64,000 bases of DNA from QHXN01 sp963785125. Its GTDB lineage: Bacteria; Acidobacteriota; Blastocatellia; Pyrinomonadales; Pyrinomonadaceae. Below the pieces are notes generated by a model that saw nothing but the letters and a program-made list of their open reading frames with translations, did not search any database and was not told the origin of the DNA. The stretch's first letter is position 1, and the number at the start of each line of letters is the position of its first letter. Positions 57,631 through 64,000 of this stretch are shown one piece after another. The position numbers were made by a program, and so were the translations under genes. The stretch spans positions 62,001 to 126,000 of the forward strand of contig CAWATU010000002.1 in assembly GCA_963785125.1 (NCBI GenBank). The letters are read 5' to 3'.

Positions 57631-58749
57631 ATGAACGGCCGACTGTCACACCACCCTCTAGCCGAACTCGTACGCGAAATTTCGGACACACGTCTGTCTG
57701 GCGTGCTGCGCCTGGCGCACGAGCACGCGAAGGCCGCGGTCTACTTCGACGCCGGGGAGGTCAAGGCCGCGGCCTCGAACGCGCGCGCTCTGCGTCTGGT
57801 CGAGGTGCTGCGCCGCAGCGGGGCCGTGGACGCCGGGCGGCTCTACGTCGCCGTCGGCGAGAGGATGTCGGACGAGCAGGCCGGCGTCGCGCTCTTGAGT
57901 TCGGGCGTGCTCGACGAGTCGGGGCTTAGACGTCTTCAGGAGCGGCAGTTGAAGGAGGTGCTGGGCGAGGCGCTGCGTTGGGCTGACGGCGAGTGGCACT
58001 TCGACCCGCGCGTGCGGCTGGCCGGCGTGTACAACGCGCGCCCCGATGTGTCGGGGCTGCTGGCCGAGTCGGCGCGCGGCCTCCCGCCGCAGCTCATCGC
58101 CGCGAGGATGCGCGACGACGCGCAGACGATTGCCCCCGCCGAGGGCTTTGAAGAGAAGATGAGTTCCGGCCTCCGGCTCCTTCCCGCGGAGGCTTTCGTC
58201 ATGTCGCGCATTTATGCTCCGACGACGTTGAGTGAGGTCATCGCCGTCAGCGGGCTGCCCGATGAGGAGACCCGCTGCGCCGTCTACGTGCTCGCGCTCG
58301 GCGGTCTGCTCACGCGCACGGGCGGCCCGCGCATCCTGCCCGTCGAGGCGCAGAAACTCGCGGCGCAACAGCGCGCCGCAGCGGCCTCCGCCGAAGCGCC
58401 CTCAACCGAGTCGCCGCGGACAACCCCCGAGGGCGTGCAGCCGGCCGCGGCGGAGCCCGAGCCCGCCCGGCACGGCACGATTGAGGAGTTGCTGGCGCTC
58501 GCGCTCGGGGCGACCCACTACGCGGTGCTCGGCGTCGCGCACTCGGCCTCGACCGACGAGGTCAAGCGCGCCTACTACGCGCACGCGCGTCGCCTCCATC
58601 CCGACCTCTTCCGTCGCGACGCCGACGAAGAGACGCGTCAGCGCATCGACGCCGCCTTCGCGCGCATCGCGCAGGCGTACGACGTACTGCGGGACTCGGC
58701 CCGCCGCGCCGCCTACGACCTCAAGCTCTCGAAGAAGAAGGAGCAGTAA
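57631..58749 (+). CDS. DUF4388/J-domain protein
   Basis: The protein has 372 residues. The N-terminal DUF4388 domain (about 1-100) opens MNGRLSHHPLAELVREISDT and resembles PATAN-type domains used in bacterial signalling. A middle region (about 105-235) has no motif. After an Ala/Pro/Glu linker (about 245-285) a C-terminal J domain (about 300-365) includes YAVLGVAHSASTDEVKRAYY and the essential HPD in RRLHPDLFRRDADEE. J domains stimulate Hsp70 ATPase; here it probably recruits DnaK to a signalling complex. The ATG at 57631 is chosen because DUF4388 similarity starts there; an in-frame TTG at 57592 adds an unlikely 13 residues. Confidence 0.82.
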   Translation: MNGRLSHHPLAELVREISDTRLSGVLRLAHEHAKAAVYFDAGEVKAAASNARALRLVEVLRRSGAVDAGRLYVAVGERMSDEQAGVALLSSGVLDESGLRRLQERQLKEVLGEALRWADGEWHFDPRVRLAGVYNARPDVSGLLAESARGLPPQLIAARMRDDAQTIAPAEGFEEKMSSGLRLLPAEAFVMSRIYAPTTLSEVIAVSGLPDEETRCAVYVLALGGLLTRTGGPRILPVEAQKLAAQQRAAAASAEAPSTESPRTTPEGVQPAAAEPEPARHGTIEELLALALGATHYAVLGVAHSASTDEVKRAYYAHARRLHPDLFRRDADEETRQRIDAAFARIAQAYDVLRDSARRAAYDLKLSKKKEQ

Positions 58750-58811
58750 GCAGTAGGCAGTTGAAGGCGCCGCGGACGCGGCTGGCTACTGCCATCTGCC
58801 TACTGCCTACT
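58743..58811. repeat. Short GTAGGCA-word hairpin element
   Basis: The left side GCAGTAAGCAGTAGGCAGTT pairs with CTGGCTACTGCCATCTGCCT on the right. It has the outer words of the composite family without its central hairpin. It sits at the stop codon of the J-domain gene; its right end overlaps the -35 of the next gene. Confidence 0.7.
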
Positions 58812-58839
58812 TGTCCTTCTCGGCTTTGATACGTACACT
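58811..58839 (+). promoter_or_regulatory. Promoter of the HD-GYP gene (leaderless candidate)
   Basis: -35 TTGTCC (58811-58816) and -10 TACACT (58834-58839) are separated by 17 bp. The ATG at 58849 is 9 bases after the -10, with no ribosome site. Confidence 0.55.
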
Positions 58840-58848
58840 CTAACCTCT

Positions 58849-59601
58849 ATGGGCATCGAGTTTGCTGAGAGCGACCGCGCGGCCGGCGAGGCGTATTTGC
58901 GCCTCGCGACGGGCGTGGACGAGTTCGAGGGCTACGCGCATCCGCACGCCGCGCGCGTGGCGCGGCTGGCCGACGTGCTCGCCGAACACTTCCGCCTGTC
59001 GAGGGCCGACCGCACCTCCGTCGTCTACGCGGCGCTGCTGCACGACATCGGCGAGCTGACGATGAAGCGCGACTACATCAAGCGCGACGGGCCGCTCAAC
59101 GGGGTCGAGCGCCTCGACCTCGCGCGCCATCCCGTCATCGGCGAGCAGGAGGCCGCGCGCGCGGGCGCCGACCGCGCCGTTCAGCTCCTCGTCCGCTGGC
59201 ATCACGAGTGGTTTGGCGGCAGCGGCTACCCGGACGCTTTGCGCGGTGAGCAGATACCTCTGGGCGCGCGCATCCTCCGCGTCGCCGACGCCTACGCCGC
59301 GCTCACCGACGCGCGCCCCTGGCGTCCCGCCGGCACCGAAGCGGAGGCGCGCAAGCACCTCGGACTCTGGGCCGGCATCGAGTTCGACCCCGCGGTCGTC
59401 CTTGCCTTCCTCTCGCTCGAAGGTCTGCCGGAGCTGCGCTCCTTCGCGCGTGCCGGACGCGAGGTGGAAGAGCCCGCACGTGCGATCATCAGAACGCGCG
59501 AAGAGCCGGCCGCCGGCCGCGGCGCCGACAAGGGCGAAGAGGTCGTCCACGCCGTCGAGACGCCCGCGCAGTACCCCTGGGACGCGGGCACCCCGAGTTA
59601 A
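58849..59601 (+). CDS. HD-GYP domain protein (probable c-di-GMP phosphodiesterase)
   Basis: The protein has 250 residues. The HD motif is in VYAALLHDIGELTMKRDYIK (HDIGE), and the GYP part reads RWHHEWFGGSGYPDALRGEQ, then LGARILRVADAYAALTDARP. These are the metal and GYP signature residues of the class that hydrolyses c-di-GMP. The C-terminal 75 residues are charged and low in conservation. No sensory domain is attached, so control must come from a partner or from expression. The ATG at 58849 follows a promoter almost directly. Confidence 0.88.
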   Translation: MGIEFAESDRAAGEAYLRLATGVDEFEGYAHPHAARVARLADVLAEHFRLSRADRTSVVYAALLHDIGELTMKRDYIKRDGPLNGVERLDLARHPVIGEQEAARAGADRAVQLLVRWHHEWFGGSGYPDALRGEQIPLGARILRVADAYAALTDARPWRPAGTEAEARKHLGLWAGIEFDPAVVLAFLSLEGLPELRSFARAGREVEEPARAIIRTREEPAAGRGADKGEEVVHAVETPAQYPWDAGTPS

Positions 59602-59658
59602 CTTTTCGAGATTGATTCAGGCGAGACTTCCGACCAAATCTTTTAGAGGCCGACGACG

Positions 59659-60582
59659 TTGCGCAACTTCTCTGACTCGCTCCCCGCAGGCTGGCTCGCG
59701 TTCGAGCTGGGCGTGCTGCGCCGACTACAATTCCGCTCGGTCATCGACCCGTTCGCGGGCGAGGGCGCCACGCTCGCGTACCTCAAGCGCTGGGGCGCGC
59801 GCGTCGCCGCCAACGACTCAGCGCAGTGGGCTCTGGAGCGCGCACGTGCGCGCGTCGAGAACAACGCCGAGACCTTAAGCGAGTCGGACGTGGAGGCCGT
59901 GCTCGAAGACGCGTACGTCCCGCGTCACCGACTCTATAACCCCGCGCTGCGTCACTGGTTTGGCGAGACCGACGCCTGGTGGTTCGACAACGTCCGCGCC
60001 AACGCCGAGAAGCTCGAACCCGCGCGGCGCTCGCTCGCGCTCGACCTCGGCATGGCTGTCGGCGACTACGCGCTCGCCTTCGACGACGACACGCGTGAGC
60101 TGCGTCAGCCACTCTCGCGTGCCTTCAAGCGGCTCCTGGATTGCGCGCCCGCGCCCTTCGACAACAAACAGAAGAATACGGCCTCGAACCGCGACGCGCG
60201 CGACTTCGTCGGACGCGAGCAGGCGGAGCTACTCTTCCTCAGACTCCCTCGCCCCTCGCGCCGCGCCGCGCGCGACTCAAACTGGGCCTGGCGCGAGGTC
60301 TGGGTGCGCGGCGACGGAGACTTCTGGGACGACTTTGAGCGCTCGCGCGAGGGCCGACTCGGGGCCCGCGCCGAGGCACGCCGCCAATACCTGCGCCACG
60401 TCGAAGACCTCCTCGACGCCGCCTCGCACCTGCCCGCGTGGGCCGTCGCGCACGTTGACGACGGCTACCTCCCGACCGAAGAGCTGGTCGAAACCATCAG
60501 CCGCCTCCGCCGCGTCGGCACCGTCTACACCAAAGACTTCACCGAGTTGACCGGAGCCCGCGCCGTCATCGTCACGGCATAA
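59659..60582 (+). CDS. Methyltransferase-like protein with degenerate catalytic motif
   Basis: The protein has 307 residues. The N-terminal SAM-binding motif is clear: SVIDPFAGEGATLAYLKRWG followed by ARVAAND, as in DNA adenine and cytosine methylases of the D/NPPY type. The following helical insert includes HWFGETDAWWFDNVRANAEK. At the place where a D/N-P-P-Y catalytic motif is expected, after GREQAELLFLRL, the sequence reads PRPSRRAARD, without it. It may be an inactive relic, a methylase of another class, or a binding protein. No restriction enzyme gene is adjacent. The TTG start at 59659 is uncertain. The stop overlaps the left arm of a heptamer hairpin. Confidence 0.6.
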   Translation: MRNFSDSLPAGWLAFELGVLRRLQFRSVIDPFAGEGATLAYLKRWGARVAANDSAQWALERARARVENNAETLSESDVEAVLEDAYVPRHRLYNPALRHWFGETDAWWFDNVRANAEKLEPARRSLALDLGMAVGDYALAFDDDTRELRQPLSRAFKRLLDCAPAPFDNKQKNTASNRDARDFVGREQAELLFLRLPRPSRRAARDSNWAWREVWVRGDGDFWDDFERSREGRLGARAEARRQYLRHVEDLLDAASHLPAWAVAHVDDGYLPTEELVETISRLRRVGTVYTKDFTELTGARAVIVTA

Positions 60583-60666
60583 AGCAGTGAATGGTGAATA
60601 GTAAATGGTGAATGGATAAAGGCTGCTCTTTCCATTCACCATTTACTATTCACCATTCACTGCTTT
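60581..60666. repeat. 36-bp perfect heptamer hairpin (GTGAATG words)
   Basis: The arms are perfect over 36 bp (60581-60616 and 60631-60666) with the words GTGAATG-GTGAATA-GTAAATG-GTGAATG. It starts inside the stop codon of the methyltransferase-like gene and its right arm extends into the 3' end of the converging phosphatase gene (stop at 60646-60648). Confidence 0.92.
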
Positions 60667-62916
60667 TAAAATCACGACCGTCTGATCGTCGCCGCGGTCG
60701 GCTGTGCCCGCCCAGTTCTCGACGTACTCAAGGATATTGATGCGGATGTTCTCGGCCGTCTCGGTGCGGTGCCGGGTGAGCAGTTCGAGGAGGCGTCCTT
60801 CGCCGAACTCTTCGCCCGTGCCGTTCTGCGCCTCGGTGATACCGTCGGAGTAGACGACGAGCAGGTCCCCTTCATTCAGTTCCACCTGCCCCTCCTCGAA
60901 CAGCACGCCGTCGAAGGCGCCGAGCACGGTGCCGCCCGTCCACAGACGCTCGACCGTCCCGTCGGCGCGCACGAGCAGCGGCGCGTTGTGCCCCGCGTTC
61001 GTATAGCGCAGCGCGCGCGCGGCGTCGTCGTAGAGCGCGAGGAAGAGCGTGGCGAAGCGGTCGGCGTCCGTCGAGCGACAGAGCTGCTCGTTGATGCGCT
61101 CCGCCATGCGCGAGACGAGGCACGCGTTGTCCGTCTCCGTCACGCCGCACGGCATCTCCAGCGCCTGCGCGGCATGAGCGGGCGCCGCGACGCTCAGGCG
61201 CTCCGCGATGATCGAGACCTGCGCGCGCAGCGTCGCCTGCAAGTTCGACATCACGAGCGAGGCCGACAGCCCTTTACCCGACACGTCGCCGAGTGTCAGC
61301 GCGACCAGCCCGGGCACGACCTCGACGAAGTCATAATAATCACCCGCCACGCCTAGCGCCGCGCGGCACTCGCCCGTGATGTTGGCCGAGCGGAGCGCGG
61401 GCGTACTGCGCGGGAAGAGCTGCGCCTGCACCTCATGCGCGATCTCGATCTCGCGCTTCAGACGCTCGTGCCCGACGCGCTCGGCCAGCAGCGTCTCGAT
61501 GTTCGCCGACATGTCGTTGAAGGCGAGCGCAAGCTCTCCCAACTGGTCGCGCGAGCGCGTGCGTATGCGGTGCGAGAAGTCGCCGCGCTTGACCGACTCG
61601 GTCGCGCGGTAGAGCTTGTGGACGGTGCCCGTCACGGCACGCGTCATCCAACCGGCCGAGAGCAGCGCGAGTATCTCTAAGACGAGGAAGATGACCGCGA
61701 GGACGTAGAGCATCTGCCAGAAGGTCTGCCCCAGCACGAGGTTGTTCCAGAACTGCTTGCCGCCCTCGCTCCAGGACCAATCGACCACGAAAGACCAGCG
61801 CGCCTGCCGCTCACCCGTCACCCAGTCGGTCGCCTGCAAGAAGACCGGGCAGGGGAAGTTGAACCCGGTAAGCTCCGGCAGGTACTCGCCGAACTGGTCG
61901 CGCGACATGTCAAAGGCGTCGAAGGCGGCGGCGCGGCTGCGCACCGTCTCGCCCTGTTCGGCGTCCTCGCCGACACGCACCTGCACACCGCCGCGCGGCT
62001 CCTCCTCGATTCTGCCGCCGATGAAGAAGGGGCGGACGTTGACGCCCGTGTTCTCGCGGTAACGCGCGACGAGCGCGCGGCTGATGGGCACGGCGATCAG
62101 CACCGCCGCGCCGCGCGCCCCCTCACCCACGCGTGCGAGCGCGCGCACCGAAGGTGTGCCGAAAGCAGACTTACTCCCTTCGGGCGGCGGCAGGAACGCG
62201 AACCCGCTCCACTCTGCTCGGCCGCCGAGCCAACCGGGCAGAGTCTCCCGTCTGTCTGCGGCGTCGAGGCCGACCCCGCGCGTCTCCTCGCTCAAGTCTG
62301 CGCTCGACAGCTCGGCCGGCACGCCGTCGCCTAAGAAGTGCGGGCTCGCCGCCTCACCCACGCGCCATGCGTAGACGCGCGCGCCGGGCAGCGCCGCGCG
62401 CAGAAGGGCCGCGCGCTCTTCGAGCCACGCCTGCGCCTCGCGCTCGGACGTGTTCGGCGGGAGCCGCGCGAGCGCGCCCGCGAGCGCCTTCGCGCCTTCG
62501 AGGGACTGCCGCTCGGTCGCCTCGATCTCGACCGTGACGACGCGCACCATCGCCTGCGACGAGCCGCCCGTCGCCGCCAGTGCCCCGAGCGCGAGCAGCA
62601 GCACGACCGGCGTCAGGCCGACGAAGAGATAAGTGATGATGAGCCGCCGCCTGACCTTCCACAGCAGCTTCCGCTTGAGCCGCACGGCGAGCTTGAGGCC
62701 GAAGTAGAGCAGGACGGCCGCGCAGACGAAGAGAGTGACGGGGCCGAGCAGACCGAAGGGCGTGTCTTGATACAGCGAGGTGTCGCGGACGAACAGACGC
62801 AGCAGGAAGAGCGCGAAGGCCGCCAGCGCCACGCGCGGCATCGCGCGCCGGAACCACTCGCGCGCACGCCCGAGCCGCCCGGCCACACGCTCCGACGCTC
62901 CCGCACCTCCGCCCAT
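60646..62916 (-). CDS. Membrane SpoIIE/RsbU-type phosphatase with HAMP domain
   Basis: The protein has about 756 residues. Helices lie at about 30-47 and 65-90 with another at about 105-130 (YLFVGLTPVVLLLALGALAA). A long extracytoplasmic sensor region (about 135-425) follows, then a helix (VLAVIFLVLEILALLSAGWM) and a HAMP domain (VKRGDFSHRIRTRSRDQLGE). The C-terminal SpoIIE-type PP2C (about 500-755) has LGVAGDYYDFVEVVPGLVAL, TLGDVSGKGLSASLVMSNLQ, NAGHNAPLLV and LVVYSDGITEAQNG. It should read an external signal and dephosphorylate a STAS-type partner. The ATG at 62916 has GAAGGGGAG 5-6 bases upstream; an in-frame upstream start lies in repeat DNA. Confidence 0.88.
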   Translation of the reverse strand: MGGGAGASERVAGRLGRAREWFRRAMPRVALAAFALFLLRLFVRDTSLYQDTPFGLLGPVTLFVCAAVLLYFGLKLAVRLKRKLLWKVRRRLIITYLFVGLTPVVLLLALGALAATGGSSQAMVRVVTVEIEATERQSLEGAKALAGALARLPPNTSEREAQAWLEERAALLRAALPGARVYAWRVGEAASPHFLGDGVPAELSSADLSEETRGVGLDAADRRETLPGWLGGRAEWSGFAFLPPPEGSKSAFGTPSVRALARVGEGARGAAVLIAVPISRALVARYRENTGVNVRPFFIGGRIEEEPRGGVQVRVGEDAEQGETVRSRAAAFDAFDMSRDQFGEYLPELTGFNFPCPVFLQATDWVTGERQARWSFVVDWSWSEGGKQFWNNLVLGQTFWQMLYVLAVIFLVLEILALLSAGWMTRAVTGTVHKLYRATESVKRGDFSHRIRTRSRDQLGELALAFNDMSANIETLLAERVGHERLKREIEIAHEVQAQLFPRSTPALRSANITGECRAALGVAGDYYDFVEVVPGLVALTLGDVSGKGLSASLVMSNLQATLRAQVSIIAERLSVAAPAHAAQALEMPCGVTETDNACLVSRMAERINEQLCRSTDADRFATLFLALYDDAARALRYTNAGHNAPLLVRADGTVERLWTGGTVLGAFDGVLFEEGQVELNEGDLLVVYSDGITEAQNGTGEEFGEGRLLELLTRHRTETAENIRINILEYVENWAGTADRGDDQTVVILKAVNGE

Positions 62917-62940
62917 CAATGCTCCCCTTCCGGACAATAG

Positions 62941-63057
62941 AAACAATAGGCAGATGGCAGTCGGCAACCGCTCCGCGTTTAGGATGTTGAAAGATTAAAT
63001 CCGAAGTTTCGGCAGCAGGGCTTTTAACTGCCATCTGCCTACTGCCATCTGCTGCCC
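62941..63057. repeat. Heptamer hairpin element (GCAGATG/GTAGGCA words)
   Basis: The left arm (about 62945-62967, ATAGGCAGATGGCAGTCGGC) pairs with the right arm AACTGCCATCTGCCTACTGC and following words (63026-63057). Between them is a 55-bp A/T-richer centre. It lies in the spacer upstream of the phosphatase gene. Confidence 0.7.
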
Positions 63058-63109
63058 ACCCTCTTACGCCGATGGCGCGGACGGTGTTTCAACACGACTG
63101 TCGTCAACC

Positions 63110-64000
63110 TTAATCTTCAGCAAGAGCGCGGACGTGTGCGGCGACCGTCGCGCCGAGGGTCAGAAGGTTGTAGCCGCCTTCGAGGCACGAGACGAGCCGG
63201 CCCGCGCACGCCTCGCGCGCCCACTCCTTCGCCGCGCGCGTCATCAACACGAAGTCCTCATCCGTCAGCGACAGTTGCCCCAGAGGGTCGCCCGCGTGCG
63301 AGTCGAACCCGGCCGAGATGATAACGAGGTCGGGCTTGAACTTCGCACCAATCTCTTCGAGCGCGGTCTCGAAGGCGCGACGATGCTCGGCGGCGGGCGT
63401 GCGCGCGCGCAGCGGCAGGTTCAAGGTGTAGCCGCGGCCGCGGCCGACGCCCGTCTCGGAGCGCGTGCCTGTGCCGGGGTACCAGGGGTACTGGTGCGCG
63501 GAGAAGAAGAAGACCGTCGGGTCGTCGTAGAAGATGCCCTGCGTGCCGTTGCCGTGATGCACGTCCCAGTCGATGACGGCCACGCGCTCGACCTCCTTGT
63601 AATGGCGCTGTGCGTAGCGCGCCGCGATGCCGACCGTGTTGAAGAGACAGAAGCCCATCGCGCGGTCAGACGTGGCGTGGTGTCCGGGCGGTCGCACGGG
63701 CAGAAATGCATTCTGCGCCTCGCCCTTCAAGACCATGTCCACGGCCCTGCACGCGCCACCCGCCGCACGCAGAGCGGCTTCGAGCGAGCGCATCGAGACG
63801 GACGTGTCCGCGTCGAGGTAGCCGAGCCCCTCGCTCACGGCGCGCTCGACGTGCTTGAAGTGCTGCGGCGTGTGCGCGGCCTGCACATCGCCGCGCGGCG
63901 CCGGGGCGGCCTCAACTTCTAACAGGCGCGGCCAGAGTGCCGCGTCGCCGCGCAGGGCTTCCATCACGACGGCGTAGCGCTCGGGGCTCTCGGGGTGGCC
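63110..64000 (-). CDS. Histone-deacetylase-family protein (runs off right edge)
   Basis: The 3' end is complete; the 5' end lies beyond 64000. The visible 296 residues include GHPESPERYAVVMEALRGD right at the edge, the usual start region of the family, so only a short part is missing. Zinc and catalytic motifs are intact: LPVRPPGHHATSDRAMGFCL, VAVIDWDVHHGNGTQGIFYD, and ISAGFDSHAGDPLGQLSLTD. Bacterial members (AcuC/APAH types) deacetylate small amines or acetylated proteins; substrate not determined. An apparent internal start at 63967 is not the true one because the family sequence continues upstream in frame. Confidence 0.9.
   Translation of the reverse strand, partial: GHPESPERYAVVMEALRGDAALWPRLLEVEAAPAPRGDVQAAHTPQHFKHVERAVSEGLGYLDADTSVSMRSLEAALRAAGGACRAVDMVLKGEAQNAFLPVRPPGHHATSDRAMGFCLFNTVGIAARYAQRHYKEVERVAVIDWDVHHGNGTQGIFYDDPTVFFFSAHQYPWYPGTGTRSETGVGRGRGYTLNLPLRARTPAAEHRRAFETALEEIGAKFKPDLVIISAGFDSHAGDPLGQLSLTDEDFVLMTRAAKEWAREACAGRLVSCLEGGYNLLTLGATVAAHVRALAED

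Overview
The window is GC-rich, gene-dense chromosomal DNA that fits Acidobacteriota best, perhaps class Blastocatellia. This is inferred from gene content: a VWFA protein of the acidobacterial type, a FecR-domain exported protein, a Uma2 nuclease, PEP-CTERM proteins, RsbU-type phosphatases, an archaeal-type 8-oxoguanine glycosylase and many TTG/GTG starts. No rRNA, tRNA, CRISPR array, transposase gene or intact prophage was seen.

Layout. 1-9.7 kb: the 5' end of an unknown gene, exported FecR and VWFA proteins, a membrane-anchored zincin, Uma2, a PilT-type ATPase and a GAF/SpoIIE phosphatase. 9.7-16.2 kb: a DNA-transaction cluster with a CHC2/Toprim primase-like protein, an ImmA/IrrE protein, an XRE regulator, and a divergent operon carrying a SWIM/Rad52-like annealing protein. 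16.2-26.7 kb: two VOC-type genes (one downstream of XRE at 12.9-13.3 kb, one at 16.7 kb), a DUF1761 membrane protein, a multiply frameshifted isochorismatase, a lipoprotein, an S41 protease with one frameshift, a pair of M16 peptidases and a class III aminotransferase. 27-36 kb: a large HAF/PKD secreted protein, acetate kinase, an AAA ATPase, and a translationally coupled lytic transglycosylase, MFS transporter and amidohydrolase run. 36-39 kb: 8-oxoguanine glycosylase, TPR/tandem retropepsin and PIN in tight succession. 39-47 kb: D,D-carboxypeptidase, NtrC-type regulator, MurJ and two PEP-CTERM proteins. 47-64 kb: mostly housekeeping genes (nnr, tsaE, bacilliredoxin, recG, rsmD) mixed with signalling genes (PilZ, sensor kinase, DUF4388-DnaJ, HD-GYP, SpoIIE phosphatase) and a histone-deacetylase-like gene running off the right edge.

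The most unusual feature lies between the genes. About twenty intergenic spaces hold long inverted repeats, and most have arms made of imperfect tandem 7-bp words (GTGAATG, GATGAAT, GACTGAG, GAACCGT, GTAGGCA and others). Four copies belong to one composite family of about 180 bp. One of those is interrupted by a clean 100-bp MITE with 28-bp perfect terminal repeats and a 9-bp target duplication, and a paralogous copy shows the empty site. The pattern resembles the heptameric STRR repeats of filamentous cyanobacteria.

Two regulatory themes recur. Several genes appear to be leaderless, with a -10 hexamer 6-9 bases before the start codon. Several gene pairs are coupled by ATGA/GTGA/TTGA overlaps. 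The XRE, ImmA/IrrE and Rad52-like genes recall the DdrO/IrrE/DdrA damage-response circuit of Deinococcus and are the best candidate here for a functional system worth testing.
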